Of a DNA stretch of 30,970 nt, positions 19,591 through 28,622 are shown piece after piece. Numbering within the stretch: the first letter of the stretch is position 1; each line of letters starts with the position of its first letter. Source of the DNA: Nemertoderma westbladi. Taxonomy: Eukaryota; Xenacoelomorpha; Nemertodermatida; Nemertodermatidae. Both the position numbers and the translations under genes were made by a program. The notes beneath the pieces are model-generated. The model saw only the letters and a list, made by a program, of their open reading frames with translations, ran no database searches and was not told the DNA's origin. The DNA is taken from contig JAUCBJ010002350.1 in the NCBI GenBank assembly GCA_032718475.1, positions 1 through 30,970 of the forward strand, given 5' to 3'.

Positions 19591-20998
19591 ATTGTAACTC
19601 CCGAAGCTGCCCAGGGGACGCTACGTGCTTTGCTCGTAAGCGTCAGTGCTATCTTTGTGGTTTAATGGGCCACCTGAAAGGCTCCAAGGCCTGTCAATCA
19701 TACAACACTAAACAGGCTGAGGGTAAACTATCTAAACACCAGAAGTCGCATAAGTCCAACACACGCCGCATCCGGGATGAACTATCAAACAGCTCTGATA
19801 CCTCATCCAGTGAATCGGCTCTATCAGAGGAGGAGGGGTCAGCCAGCCCCAACAGCGACTCTGAAAGTTACTGCCGCCGTCCCAAAGGAGCCAAATGCCG
19901 CTTCATTTCTCATGTTCGATATACGAGGACCATCCACCGATCAAGTACTCGTAAAAAGTATACTGCCAAATCACGCTACTTGGTGGAGATAGTAGTCAAA
20001 GAAGCCACAGTACGGGCTTTTGCGGATACAGATGCGGATGTTTCAGTCATGTCTCAGGCAACAGCTGCCAAGTTAGACCTACCACTACAAAAGACAAAGC
20101 TCTGTCTTTTGGTTACTACGTCGGGCCAGTTATGTGTGGTAAGTCAGTTGCCAATATACGATTCTACGTGGTTCGTGGGGATGTGGAAACGCTGCTAAGT
20201 GGCCCTGCGTCAGAAGTGCTAAGCATACTCACCCTCAACCATGAATACCATACCGATTCACTCCCATATGCTACAATAAATCGCACTGAAACAACAGACG
20301 ATACAAATGGTAGTATAGCTCACCTGTTCAACAGCTGTGCCCACCACATGGATATCCGACCATATGCTCACATATTTACTGGCATTGGCAAACTTCGGAA
20401 CCATCTAGTAAAACTACACACTGATGAATCTATTCCTCCAATAGCATCCCCTATGCGTCCTGTCCCATTCCACCTTCGCTCTCATCTTCAGCAAGAACTC
20501 AAGGCAATGGAACATGCAGGAATAATTGTAAAGCATAAAGGGCCCGCACCATGGGTGTCCAATGTTGTCCTCGCTCCCAAGGACAATGGTAGTGTGCGAG
20601 TCACTATTGATGTGAGAAATGCCAACAAGGCCATTAAAGATACTAAGGTACCTATCCCCAGGCCCAAAGATATTCTGACACAAGTCGGCGGCTCAATTGT
20701 TTTCAGCAAGTTGGATTTCAAATCTGCGTTCCATCAGCTAGAACTCGCTCCGGAAAGTCGACGAATCACGGTATTTAGCGATGGTGATCAATTATGGCAC
20801 TGCAACTGCCTAACAATGGGCACCAAACCGGCTTCAGGGGAGTTAAATTGGGCGCTACAGCACTTGTTCGCGTCTGTATCCGGAGCTTATGTCATTCATG
20901 ATGACCTTATTGTGGCCACATTGACAGTCTCCGATCATGCACTTGCCCTGGAATAAACACTTTGGAACATATCAGATGCCAACCTTACCACTCAAGAT
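19515..20998 (+). pseudogene. Ty3/gypsy-like nucleocapsid-protease-RT, broken and truncated
   Basis: In order: zinc knuckle CYLCGLMGHLKGSKAC (C-x2-C-x4-H-x6-C) near 19650; a Ser-rich linker; and a retropepsin segment FADTDADVSVMS near 20020, where the family has DTG, so the flap-proximal Gly is replaced by Asp. A frameshift near 20130 follows, then the RT: APWVSNVV, NGSVRVTIDVRNAN, FSKLDFKSAFHQLEL (motif A Asp present) and VIHDDLIVA in place of the usual Y-x-DD. TAA at 20954-20956 interrupts it; similarity goes on to about 20998 and stops before RNase H and integrase. What follows is a different element. Confidence 0.85.
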
Positions 20999-20999
20999 C

Positions 21000-21309
21000 T
21001 TTCAACAGGCTCAGTAAACAGCAGAATACACAGAAACAAAACCTGGAGAATGTACGCCCAGTAATAATCCACTTTACTGCCATCAACAAAGTCTGTTTTA
21101 AAAATAAGGATAAACTAGGTGTTGGAGTTTACCTAAGCGAACATCTTACGCCTCTTCATACCGAGTTGCTCCAGCGAGCTAAGAATTCGAAGACAAACGG
21201 TAAATTCCACTCGGCTTACGCCGTTAATGGAGTAGTACGTGTGCGTAACAGCCCAGATTGGAAACCAATAACGATTGAGGATGTAGCTCAACTCGAAAAT
21301 GTCGCATAG
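21000..21309 (+). pseudogene. CR1/Jockey-like ORF1 C-terminal fragment
   Basis: NVRPVIIHFTAINK followed by GVYLSEHLTP, LLQRAKNSK and a glycine-containing VNGVVRVR strand is the layout of the nucleic-acid-binding C-terminal domain (FP25K-like) in ORF1 of many CR1/Jockey-type LINEs. The protein ends at TAG 21307-21309. The N-terminal zinc-finger part is absent, cut at the junction with gypsy sequence near 20998. Confidence 0.65.
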
Positions 21310-21557
21310 AATAATGGAGTAAACGAGGTAGCAAGTTCTAACAGCATTACAGTTAAGAAGTGAAAAAGCCGCGAGACCAGTTGATAAGCCACCCCTGCAA
21401 CACCAACCATGATGGAAATTGCCACACCTCCGCAACGGATTTGACGTTTTAAAGGATACCACTTCTTCCAACGAGTAAGGACAGAAGGATTTTTAAATAA
21501 GTTTAAATTGACAAGGAAATATTTTTTTTGACCTTTTTGAGACTTGACTTTTTTTGA

Positions 21558-21855
21558 CCAAGCTGAAAATTATGTGTTTGCCAATATTGATCTGGATGTA
21601 AATCTAATTGACGCATCTGTTGATGGCGGATAATTTGATATGGACTCATTTAATAAATCACTAAATAAAGAATTTAAATCGCACCCAAAAGATGTTTCAC
21701 TTTTCCATCTTAACTGTCGTAGTTTATTTCAAAACCACTCTGCAATGAATGAATTCATTTCTGGCTTAGAATATTCTTTTGACTTTATAGCGTTCCCAGA
21801 GCCGTTTTTAAAAGGGACGACAGTAATAAAATATTACATTTTGAAGGGAATTTGA
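21558..21855 (+). pseudogene. CR1-like ORF2 N-terminus (start of APE endonuclease)
   Basis: In one frame, interrupted by a TAA at 21631-21633, the sequence reads through to VSLFHLNCRSL and DFIAFPEPFLKG. These match the first two endonuclease motifs of CR1/L2-type ORF2 (LNxRSL and xxxExxL; the catalytic Glu is kept in PEPFL). It stops at 21855, so most of the endonuclease and all of the RT are missing. Its position 250 bp behind the ORF1 remnant in the same strand fits a single LINE copy cut at both ends. Confidence 0.7.
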
Positions 21856-21911
21856 AGGGAAGATTTCTCCATTCATTATCAGAACTGACCGACTGCGGTC
21901 TACAAGGTCTA

Positions 21912-22176
21912 CAGCTGAGATATAGGCGTTCAAAGATTGCAAGAATTATTGTTCGCTGCAGGGCATTTATTTATTTTATTTAATACACAATATTCTGGAA
22001 CAATTTGTTTAAGTATGATTAGCTATGCAATATAGATATTGTATAGGCATTCCGCTGTTGCATACCAACTCATAAAATAAATAACACGTTCTAGAATATT
22101 GTGTATTTATTAAATAGAATAAATGGCCTGCAGCGAACGATAATTCTTGCAATCTTTGAACGCTTATTTCTCAGCC
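21912..22176. repeat. Fold-back element with about 90-bp arms
   Basis: 21912-22001 and 22088-22176 are reverse complements with a few mismatches (shared words CGTTCAAAGATTGCAAGAAT, CGCTGCAGG and CACAATATTCT). The loop is 86 bp. It starts about 55 bp after the CR1 fragment is cut off and may have caused that truncation. Confidence 0.88.
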
Positions 22177-23212
22177 GTTTCTCAACGAAATTCAGATATT
22201 GTTACATATTTGGAATCCTTGTAATGAAAGCTTTCTAATGATATGTGAAGAATGGCGAATTTCGCAATTTCGCAAAGACAATTTTTTAAAACGCTTATAA
22301 AAAAAATGTAAAGGCAAAATCGAAAAAAGAAAAAAAAAGAAATAGACACTATATTACGGTTCATGGTGTATAAGGATATTTTGAAAAAAAGCTATTGTCG
22401 TTATAGGCCTATTTGAACTCAGTTTGTGAAATTATGATTTTTGATATATAATAACTTGAAAATAATAAAAATTCACGTCCAGCCAATACATGACATTGCG
22501 AGAAATAGGGTAACAGACACGGGAGTCATTCATGGAAATGTCATGGGCAACTGCAGACCGCCAAACTGCAATCGGTTACACAAGTATGAAGAACATCGAT
22601 GGTTAAATTCATAAATAAACGAACCAGAACCTATAATTTATTAATGTCTATGGTTTTATATTTTTGCATGAAGTACTTGGCACCAAAATAAAATGGTCCT
22701 ATACATATTACATATTAACAGAAGCGCACTAAGTAACCAATACGATCATCAAAGACTATACCAATAAAATAGAAATCGACGTTTTCTTAATTAAACCTAG
22801 TCTTAATTAGACCAAAGATAGATAAATACAAGATAAATAGAACAGTCCAAATCCCAAGGACAACATCACTCTACCAATCGTAAAAACTATCTGTATTTTG
22901 GGGTTTCACCTATTTATGTATATTATTGCTGTGCGGTGGTGGGAATACAGCAACATTCATCTAATATATGGTTGGTGAACCAAAAAGCTGTTGATTGGAA
23001 GTAAAAGCAACGATAGAGGCAGTTAGTGAGAGATGTTGACCTTTAGATTTGAAACTTTCGATTATAGGGTTATAGGGACTATACGTTGCAGACCTTACTG
23101 AACTAGCCATGTTAATAACTAATAAAACTGTGATTAACTGTGTGTAAATACTGTGATACTGTCATATTGTTTTAATTTATTTTTAATCTTACTGCCGTTC
23201 TACCTACTCCGG
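22177..23212. other. AT-rich DNA, nothing recognised
   Basis: Homopolymer-rich, no domain. Upstream in-frame codons before 23213 give a hydrophobic leader-like stretch from 23153 with only a GTG start, which I regard as chance. Confidence 0.5.
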
Positions 23213-23690
23213 ATGAGTTCCGAAGACAGCGTTATCATCCTATCGGAAAGCATCCTGAACGAGGACCCCCCTCATCCGGCGGAAGATGTCTGTGAACTGG
23301 CCGGCGTTTCCCTCTCCAAGAGGGATATAGACTCTCTCAGGGGGGAGTTGTGGTTAACGGACAACATAATCCACGCCATCCTCTGCTCTCTCGCCAATGG
23401 TAACGAGAATGTAAAGGTCTTCAACCATCATTTCTACGACCTCTACGTGTCTCCTAAACGTGGATACAATTCGGTTAAAGGCTGGACGCGGAACTGTGAC
23501 ATATTCGCGCTCGATACGATCGTTTTCCCCATCAACCTCAACGGCAACCACTGGGTCCTGGTGGTCCTCCACCCTAAGAAGGCTCACCTTCGCTACTTCG
23601 ACTCGTTGGGGGGCACCAATACCTCCGTCACCGGATCCATCGTCGAGTGGGCGTCCCGGGAGGCTGAGAGGCTTGATGATGATGATCGGC
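23213..23690 (+). pseudogene. Ulp1/C48-type cysteine protease domain, truncated
   Basis: From ATG 23213 the frame encodes an N-terminal acidic stretch, then GELWLTDNIIHAIL (the W-L-x-D-x-I-I signature), GWTRNCDIFALD, NGNHWVLVVLHP (catalytic His) and YFDSLGG (catalytic Asp). Ulp1-like proteases cleave ubiquitin-like tags. The catalytic Cys normally lies some tens of residues after the DSLGG segment; here similarity breaks at about 23690, roughly 30 residues after it, so the Cys is missing and the enzyme would be dead. The remaining ~22 codons to the TGA-free end at 23755 are antisense RT sequence. GC content is well above the neighbourhood. NeSL-type RLE retrotransposons are known to carry such a protease, which fits the adjoining RT. 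Confidence 0.8.
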
Positions 23691-24276
23691 CGTATCGCCC
23701 TGCTGAACTCCTTCCTCAGAGAGGAGTGTTTTCTCCCCATGGAGGAGAAAGCTAGGCGCTCCGTACGCCGCCAGTGTGGCATTGTACACGCTGGGGTAAC
23801 GCTGGTTCACTGTCTCGAGCATGGAATCCTGCCGGATGGAGTTAAAGGTATTGCTAAATTCGAGTTTCAGCAACACACTACCGGGTGTGTTCGGGAAGGA
23901 GAAGAGTGCCCTTGCTGCATGGGCCGCCTCTTCGGCGCCGATCTTCGTGCCAATCCCGAGATGCACAGTGCCGTAGGAGGAGGTGTGGGGTCCCTGGGCA
24001 AGGAAGCCGGAGTACTTCCCCGCCAATTGCCCCAGAGTGTTGCCAATGGCTATCGGCCACACCCCACCCTCCGTCTTCGTGAAAGCGAAGAGATTCGCAC
24101 CGTGGAAGGTGGGGCGGATGACGAGGGGAACATTTCCGGAGATGGTGGTATCCAGGAATCCCGCGAGATGTTGTAGAAGACGGGCTGCGGCCTCTCCGTT
24201 GGTGGGGGAGATCAGATTTTTGAGTATTTGGGGCTGCAACCCATCTGGTCCTCCTGCACTGCCGCTCTGGAACGAC
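23691..24276 (-). pseudogene. RLE-type (NeSL/R2/Utopia-like) reverse transcriptase fragment
   Basis: Read on the minus strand from 24276: SAGGPDGLQPQIL (RT entry motif), HGANLFAFTKTEGG, WPIAIGNTLGQLAGKY, GIGTKIGAEEAAHAAR, LLKLEFSNTFNSIRQD (motif A) and GVQQGD (motif B), where it stops at the junction with the protease. The order and wording match RTs of retrotransposons with restriction-like endonucleases. Motif A has Glu where the catalytic Asp is expected (LKLDF in the family), and motif C (Y/FxDD) and everything after it are absent. There is no natural start codon. GC-rich like the protease part, so both probably come from one element. Confidence 0.8.
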
Positions 24277-24339
24277 AAAACGATTATTATCGTATTAACG
24301 TATTTATTATCTCACTAGGCCAATTGTATATTAGATATA

Positions 24340-24715
24340 ACCCAGACCTGCATTCACCTGAAGTGTATAGGGATGATAGGCGACCTATCTACAAACCTTA
24401 CAGACTTTCATGGTTTTGTCTACGCCTAGGCGACCTGTCTACGGACCTTACAGTCTTTCATGGTTTCGTCTAGACCTTGGTTCTACGCATCTCCCAGTGG
24501 AGTTAGGTCGCTGGCATAGAGTCTATAAGGATGGACGCCTCTGCTAATGCGGAAGTGTTCAGACTGAAGATCACCTGTTGTGCTTTTGTTCGTTGTTAAT
24601 CGATCGAACCTCAGACCTAGATTATAGCTCTGTTACTAGTCTTATGGCGGCTGCAGAGCAGGAGCGATTTAGAAGATTTATGTTCTTGTTGCTGAACCGA
24701 TTTGAGTCAAATTAG
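24340..24715 (+). pseudogene. LINE reverse-transcriptase C-terminal remnant
   Basis: RPVYGPYSLSW, LDLGSTHLPVELGRWHRV, then DGRLC, stop, CGSVQTEDHLLCFC, then AAAEQERFRRFMFLLLNRFE and a TAG at 24713-24715. The L-x-LGS...LPVE-x-GRW...LC-x-C...EDHLL...C layout is the zinc-binding-like tail of several LINE-type RTs. It is disabled by TAA 24545-24547 and by a 50-bp tandem duplication that shifts the frame. Opposite in strand to the RT fragment beside it, so it is probably a separate copy or another rearranged piece. Confidence 0.55.
24379..24478 (+). repeat. 50-bp tandem duplication inside the LINE remnant
   Basis: 24379-24428 and 24429-24478 are near-identical (GGCGACCT, then CTACAAACC or CTACGGACC). 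The length is not a multiple of three, so it breaks the frame. Confidence 0.9.
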
Positions 24716-24884
24716 ATATTTTTTTGTATTGTTTGTTTATTTTGGAATTTAGACTCCTACAAGGTCACCAAACCTATTAGCTTCGATTGAGTATTTTTTG
24801 TTGATGTATACTTTGATTCTGATTTCACTGTAATGTTTAGATCGATACTGTTTGTGTTTATGTTTGTTTTGTTTTGGTTAACAG

Positions 24885-24954
24885 GCATTTGGTTATATTT
24901 GGACTTTCTCCGAGTCGTTTGGTGTAAAATTTCTGTTAAATTTGAAATATTTCG
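24885..24954 (+). CDS. Candidate host exon 1 of 2 (70 bp)
   Basis: Bounded by a T-rich tract ending GGTTAACAG and by the donor GTAAGG at 24955. One frame is open, encoding AFGYIWTFSESF and KFLLNLKYF (23 codons plus one base). Its phase-1 end fits exactly the two leading bases of the next exon at 25048; the joining codon would be valine. The 93-bp intron contains an (AT)n run. I do not recognise the protein. Confidence 0.45.
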
Positions 24955-25047
24955 GTAAGGTGAATAAATTATATATATATATATATATCTATATCTAGCC
25001 AATTTAATTGAAAGTCTTTCATGTATATAATTATGTACATTTTTCAG

Positions 25048-25214
25048 TGTTTGAGGAAATGGTGTTCAAAATTGTAGATGGATCAGGGGAGGCGAACAGT
25101 CATGGAATATGGCTTGGAAGTGGAACATTGGGCACTATTAATGATGCAAACCTCAATACTTTCGGGAATTATAAGTCACCTAACGTAAACGCACCATGGA
25201 CAGAAGTTAATAAG
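25048..25214 (+). CDS. Candidate host exon 2 of 2 (167 bp)
   Basis: Acceptor TACATTTTTCAG ends at 25047 and the donor AAG|GTTAGT begins at 25215. The frame that continues the previous exon is open and encodes 55 residues with balanced composition: EEMVFKIVDGSGEANSHG, then WLGSGTLGTIND, NTFGNYKSPNVNAPW and TEVNK. The glycine/asparagine-rich beta-strand-like pattern suggests an extracellular carbohydrate-binding or similar beta domain, but I cannot name it. Element B is inserted 80 bp into the following intron in the same orientation, so any further exons lie beyond 28602. Confidence 0.5.
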
Positions 25215-25294
25215 GTTAGTTTGATGTTCGAGGTAAAGAATAAATTGTTACGGTATGCGCAGGAACAAGTATGAACCTCACAGTAGTATATGTC

Positions 25295-25305
25295 TAAATT
25301 ATTAC
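25295..25305 (+). repeat. Target-site duplication of element B, left
   Basis: TAAATTATTAC, identical to 28592-28602. Confidence 0.85.
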
Positions 25306-28237
25306 TACTTATTGAAAGATATGAATATGAGAACCCTCCAGGAGAAATACCGGCTCGGTCGTCGCCCGGATCAACAAGGACCACGTCCCTCAGTGGTACA
25401 CCAGGCTGGGGTCGACAAATTGGCTACTGGAACAGAAGACAGAGAAGAAAGAAGAACCAACCTGTTGAAATGTAAAAAGACACTAAAATTGAAAGCACAT
25501 ACCAAACAGGGTGACATGGTCGCTCTGGCAATGGAATATAACATCAACATCATCTGCATCCAAGAACATCGGATTTGTCATGAAGACACTGCCATGAAGT
25601 ACAATGACATTGGAAATGGATGGACGTTAGTAACAAAACAAGCTCAGCAGTAAGAAACTCGGCCAATGCATCAATTGGTGGAGTAGGAATTCTGCTAAGC
25701 CCATTTGCACTTAAGACCTTAAACAACATCGAATCTATAAATTCCAGGGTTATGATCGCAACATTTGATGGGAATCCCAAGGCAACAGTTATATGTTGCT
25801 ACAGTCCAACCAATGCCTCAGAGCCAGAACAAGCAGTCAAGTTTTATGAAGAACTGACTGGACTTATAAAGGACATTCCGAGACACAATGTTAAAACCAT
25901 TGCTGGTGACCTGAATGCGCAAATTGGCCCAGAAGACATCAAGGGTTATACCTATAACACCAGTTCTAACAGAAATGAGTACTTACTTTTAGACCTATTG
26001 GAAGAATGTGAATTGATACCAACAAACAACACATTCAAAAAGAGTAAGGGGAAGCTATGGACCTTTCAATACCCTAATGGAACCAAAGCACAACTGGATT
26101 ACATCCTTATAAACAAAAAGTGGAGAAACAGCATGGTCAACTGCGAGGCATACAGCTCGTTCAACCTAATTGGTTCGGACCACAGAATTGTGACAGCAGA
26201 GATAAGACTCAGTTTGAGAGCCAGCAAACCCAGGACAAGCAAGCAAATCAACTATGACTGGGAGAAACTCAGAACTGACAATGCTGTAAAGGATGCTTAT
26301 ACAGTAGAAGTTCAAAACCGCTTTGAAGCACTTCAGTCAATGGATGAAGACCAATCCACCGATTCAATATACCAGAATATAATAACAGCCCACAAGGAAT
26401 CAGCTAAGAGGCATATCCCCCAGAAACCCAAACGAAAACAGTATGTGCCATGGCAAAACTCTGAGGTTACTTGTAAGAGAGAAGATCTTAAGATAGCCTA
26501 CAAAGTTAAAACCGAACAACCAACAACTGAAAACATTAACAAGGTTGAGAAAGCTAAGGACGATCTTAAATTGGCCTACAACATCAGCCAGGAAAAGTAC
26601 ATACAGGATAAAACTGAAGCAATTACAACTGCTCACATACAGCAACAATCAAGACTTACCTGGCAAACTGTAAATGAGGTATCTGGTCGGAAAAGTTGTG
26701 CAAAGGGGCGCCTCAAAGCCGATAGTCCTGAAGAACGTGTTGGGAAGTGGAAAAATCACTTCAGCAACTTGCTTGGGCAGCCACCAAACATCGAGGTCAG
26801 CCCTACAAGGAAAATATATGACAAGACACTACCTATAGAAACAGGGGACTTCACACCTGCCGAACTCCAAAGAAGCATTAAAAGCATGTCCAATAATAAA
26901 GCGAGTGGATTAGATGAAATCCCAGCGGAGGTATGGAAAACCGGAGTGCTAAACAGACCATTATTGAATGTTTGCAACCGGATGTTAAAAGGGGAAAAGC
27001 CACCACCAATTTGGACTAAAGGTCAACTAAAGCCTCTCCCCAAGAAAGGAGACCTCGGCATACCAACAAACTATCGTGGGATCTGTCTGCTTGTGGTAGC
27101 TGCCAAAATATACAATAAAATGATTCTATATAGGATTAGGCCTCACATAGAGAAACTACTGCGTAAGAGCCAAAACGGATTTCGACCAAGTAGATCAACA
27201 ATAGCTCAGATACTTGCACTACGGAGACTGATTGAAGGAATTAAGTCAAAGAATCTCCCCGCAGTCATGACTTTTGTGGACTTCAAAAAGGCATTCGACT
27301 CCATCCATAGAGGTAAAATGCTTGAAATCCTAAGAGCTTATGGAATACCAGAAGTAATTGTTGCTGGCATTGGATTGTTATATTGTGACACAGAAGCGCA
27401 GGTACTCTCACCAGATGGTGAAACTGAGTTTTTCTCAATCCTGGCTGGCGTACTGCAAGGTGACACATTAGCACCATTACTATTTGTAATTGTGCTGGAT
27501 TACGCAATGAGGACGGCCACAAAGGGTGAAGATCTGGGATTCACACTTCAAGAACGCAGAAGTAGTAGATATCCAGCAACTACAGTCACAGACACCGACT
27601 TTGCGGATGACATCGCCCTGCTCTCTAATACGCTAGCAGATGCACAGCTTCTACTAAATAAAGTGGAGAGGGCTGCTAAGGAGGTTGGATTGCATATAAA
27701 TGCTACAAAGACCGAATTCATGACCTTTAATGTTGATGGGAACTTGACAACCATTGATAATAATCAACTAAGGAAGGTCGATGACTTCCAGTACCTTGGA
27801 TCATGGATAGAGAGTAGCAAAAAGGACATAGAAGTTAGGAAAGCAAAGGCTTGGGTAGCTCTATCAAAAATGGATACCATCTGGAAATCAGATCTCTCCA
27901 GGCACCTGAAGACTAAGTTCTTTCGAGCCACAGTGGAAAGTGTATTTTTATACGGGGGTGAGACCTGGACACTGACTAAATCACTTGAACAACGAATTGA
28001 TGGTTGCTACACAAGACTACTAAGGGCAGCCCTAAACATCAGCTGGAGACAACACATGACAAACGCCGAGCTTCATGGTACAATACCACCTGTATCAACC
28101 ACCCTCCGTGAACGCAGATTAAGATTCAGTGGGCACTGCTGGCGAAGTAAAGACGAGGTCATACCAGATCTACTTCTCTGGCAACCAACTCATGGAAAGC
28201 GTAGTCGTGGACGCCCGGCCATAACATATATAGATCA

Positions 28238-28468
28238 CTTCTCGATCCATAAACCCCCCCCCCCCCCCCCCCCCCCCCCCGGTCAACTCGTACATATGGA
28301 GGGAGCTCTACTAGCACTGCTACTGCTCCTCCCCAGTGTACATAACACCCTTATAATCATTATTGTGCTCTACAGTTCTAAAAGTATGTACATATATATT
28401 CAATATTCTACTATGAGTGCAATCATATATATAGACGGAAGAGAAATAAATAAATAAATTGATTGATT
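28238..28468 (+). mobile_element. LINE/SINE-tail-like insertion with poly-C and (ATTG)n tail
   Basis: Splits the last part of the element B ORF. GATCA is present at 28233-28237 and again at 28469-28473, a likely 5-bp TSD. The insert begins CTTCTCGATCCATAAA, then C27, and ends AAATAAATAAATTGATTG, a tail style seen in CR1/L2-type LINEs. No protein domain is seen, so it is a 5'-truncated LINE end or a SINE. The 236-bp net gain shifts the frame. Confidence 0.75.
28254..28280 (+). repeat. Poly-C tract, 27 nt
   Basis: C27 close to the 5' edge of the insertion. It produces a spurious run of prolines in the read-through frame. Confidence 0.9.
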
Positions 28469-28576
28469 GATCAACTTGAAAGGGATACTGAACTTGGGAG
28501 AAAAGAAATTGCGACAACTATGGAGAATCGGGAAGCCTGGAAGGATCTCATTTTCACTGTCCGAGTTCGCTCGACC

Positions 28577-28591
28577 TAGTAGTAGTAGTAG
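28577..28591 (+). repeat. (TAG)5 tail of element B; first unit is the stop codon
   Basis: TCGACC is followed by five TAG units and then the TSD (TAA...). The first TAG ends the ORF, so there is no 3' UTR beyond the tail itself. Confidence 0.88.
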
Positions 28592-28602
28592 TAAATTATT
28601 AC
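28592..28602 (+). repeat. Target-site duplication of element B, right
   Basis: TAAATTATTAC, identical to 25295-25305. Confidence 0.85.
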
Positions 28603-28622
28603 AGCAAAATATATTTTTAAAC

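Larger units (their letters stand above)
25321..28579 (+). pseudogene. Endonuclease-reverse transcriptase of element B, disrupted
   Basis: ATG 25321, only 15 bp into the element, begins the first frame, which carries IICIQEHR (catalytic Glu) and ends at TAA 25651-25653. A one-base frameshift near 25630-25640 moves the reading into a second frame, open from 25620. This has IAGDLNAQIG, LDYILI and SDHRIV (endonuclease), LPKKGD, FVDFKKAFDS (motif A), GVLQGDTLAP, FADD (motif C) and YLGSWI, and then runs to RGRPAITYID near 28235. There the 231-bp insertion diverts it into artefactual sequence up to 28457. The true C-terminus resumes at 28472 (QLERDTEL, then ENREAWKDLIFTVRVRST) and ends at TAG 28577. 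The expected Asn motif near the endonuclease N-terminus is not evident. The copy is non-functional but its RT core is intact. Confidence 0.9.
25306..28591 (+). mobile_element. Element B: RTE/Proto2-like retrotransposon, near full length
   Basis: 3286 bp between 11-bp TSDs. Without the 236 bp added by a later insertion it is about 3050 bp, right for an RTE-type element with one endonuclease-RT ORF. It ends (TAG)5. Related to element A in every RT motif but clearly a different family by protein sequence. It lies in the intron behind the exon at 25048-25214. Confidence 0.93.

Noticed and set aside
23460-24176. 238-codon plus-strand frame
   Set aside because: It is the antisense shadow of the minus-strand RT fragment and overlaps the protease in another frame; no domain.
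28238-28457. Proline-run C-terminus of the element B protein
   Set aside because: It comes from the poly-C tract of a later insertion; the genuine C-terminus resumes at 28472.
25306-28591. 5'-truncation or twin-priming model for the protease/RT junction at 23690 extended to element B
   Set aside because: Element B is colinear with matching TSDs, and the 23690 junction is convergent, which twin priming does not produce.
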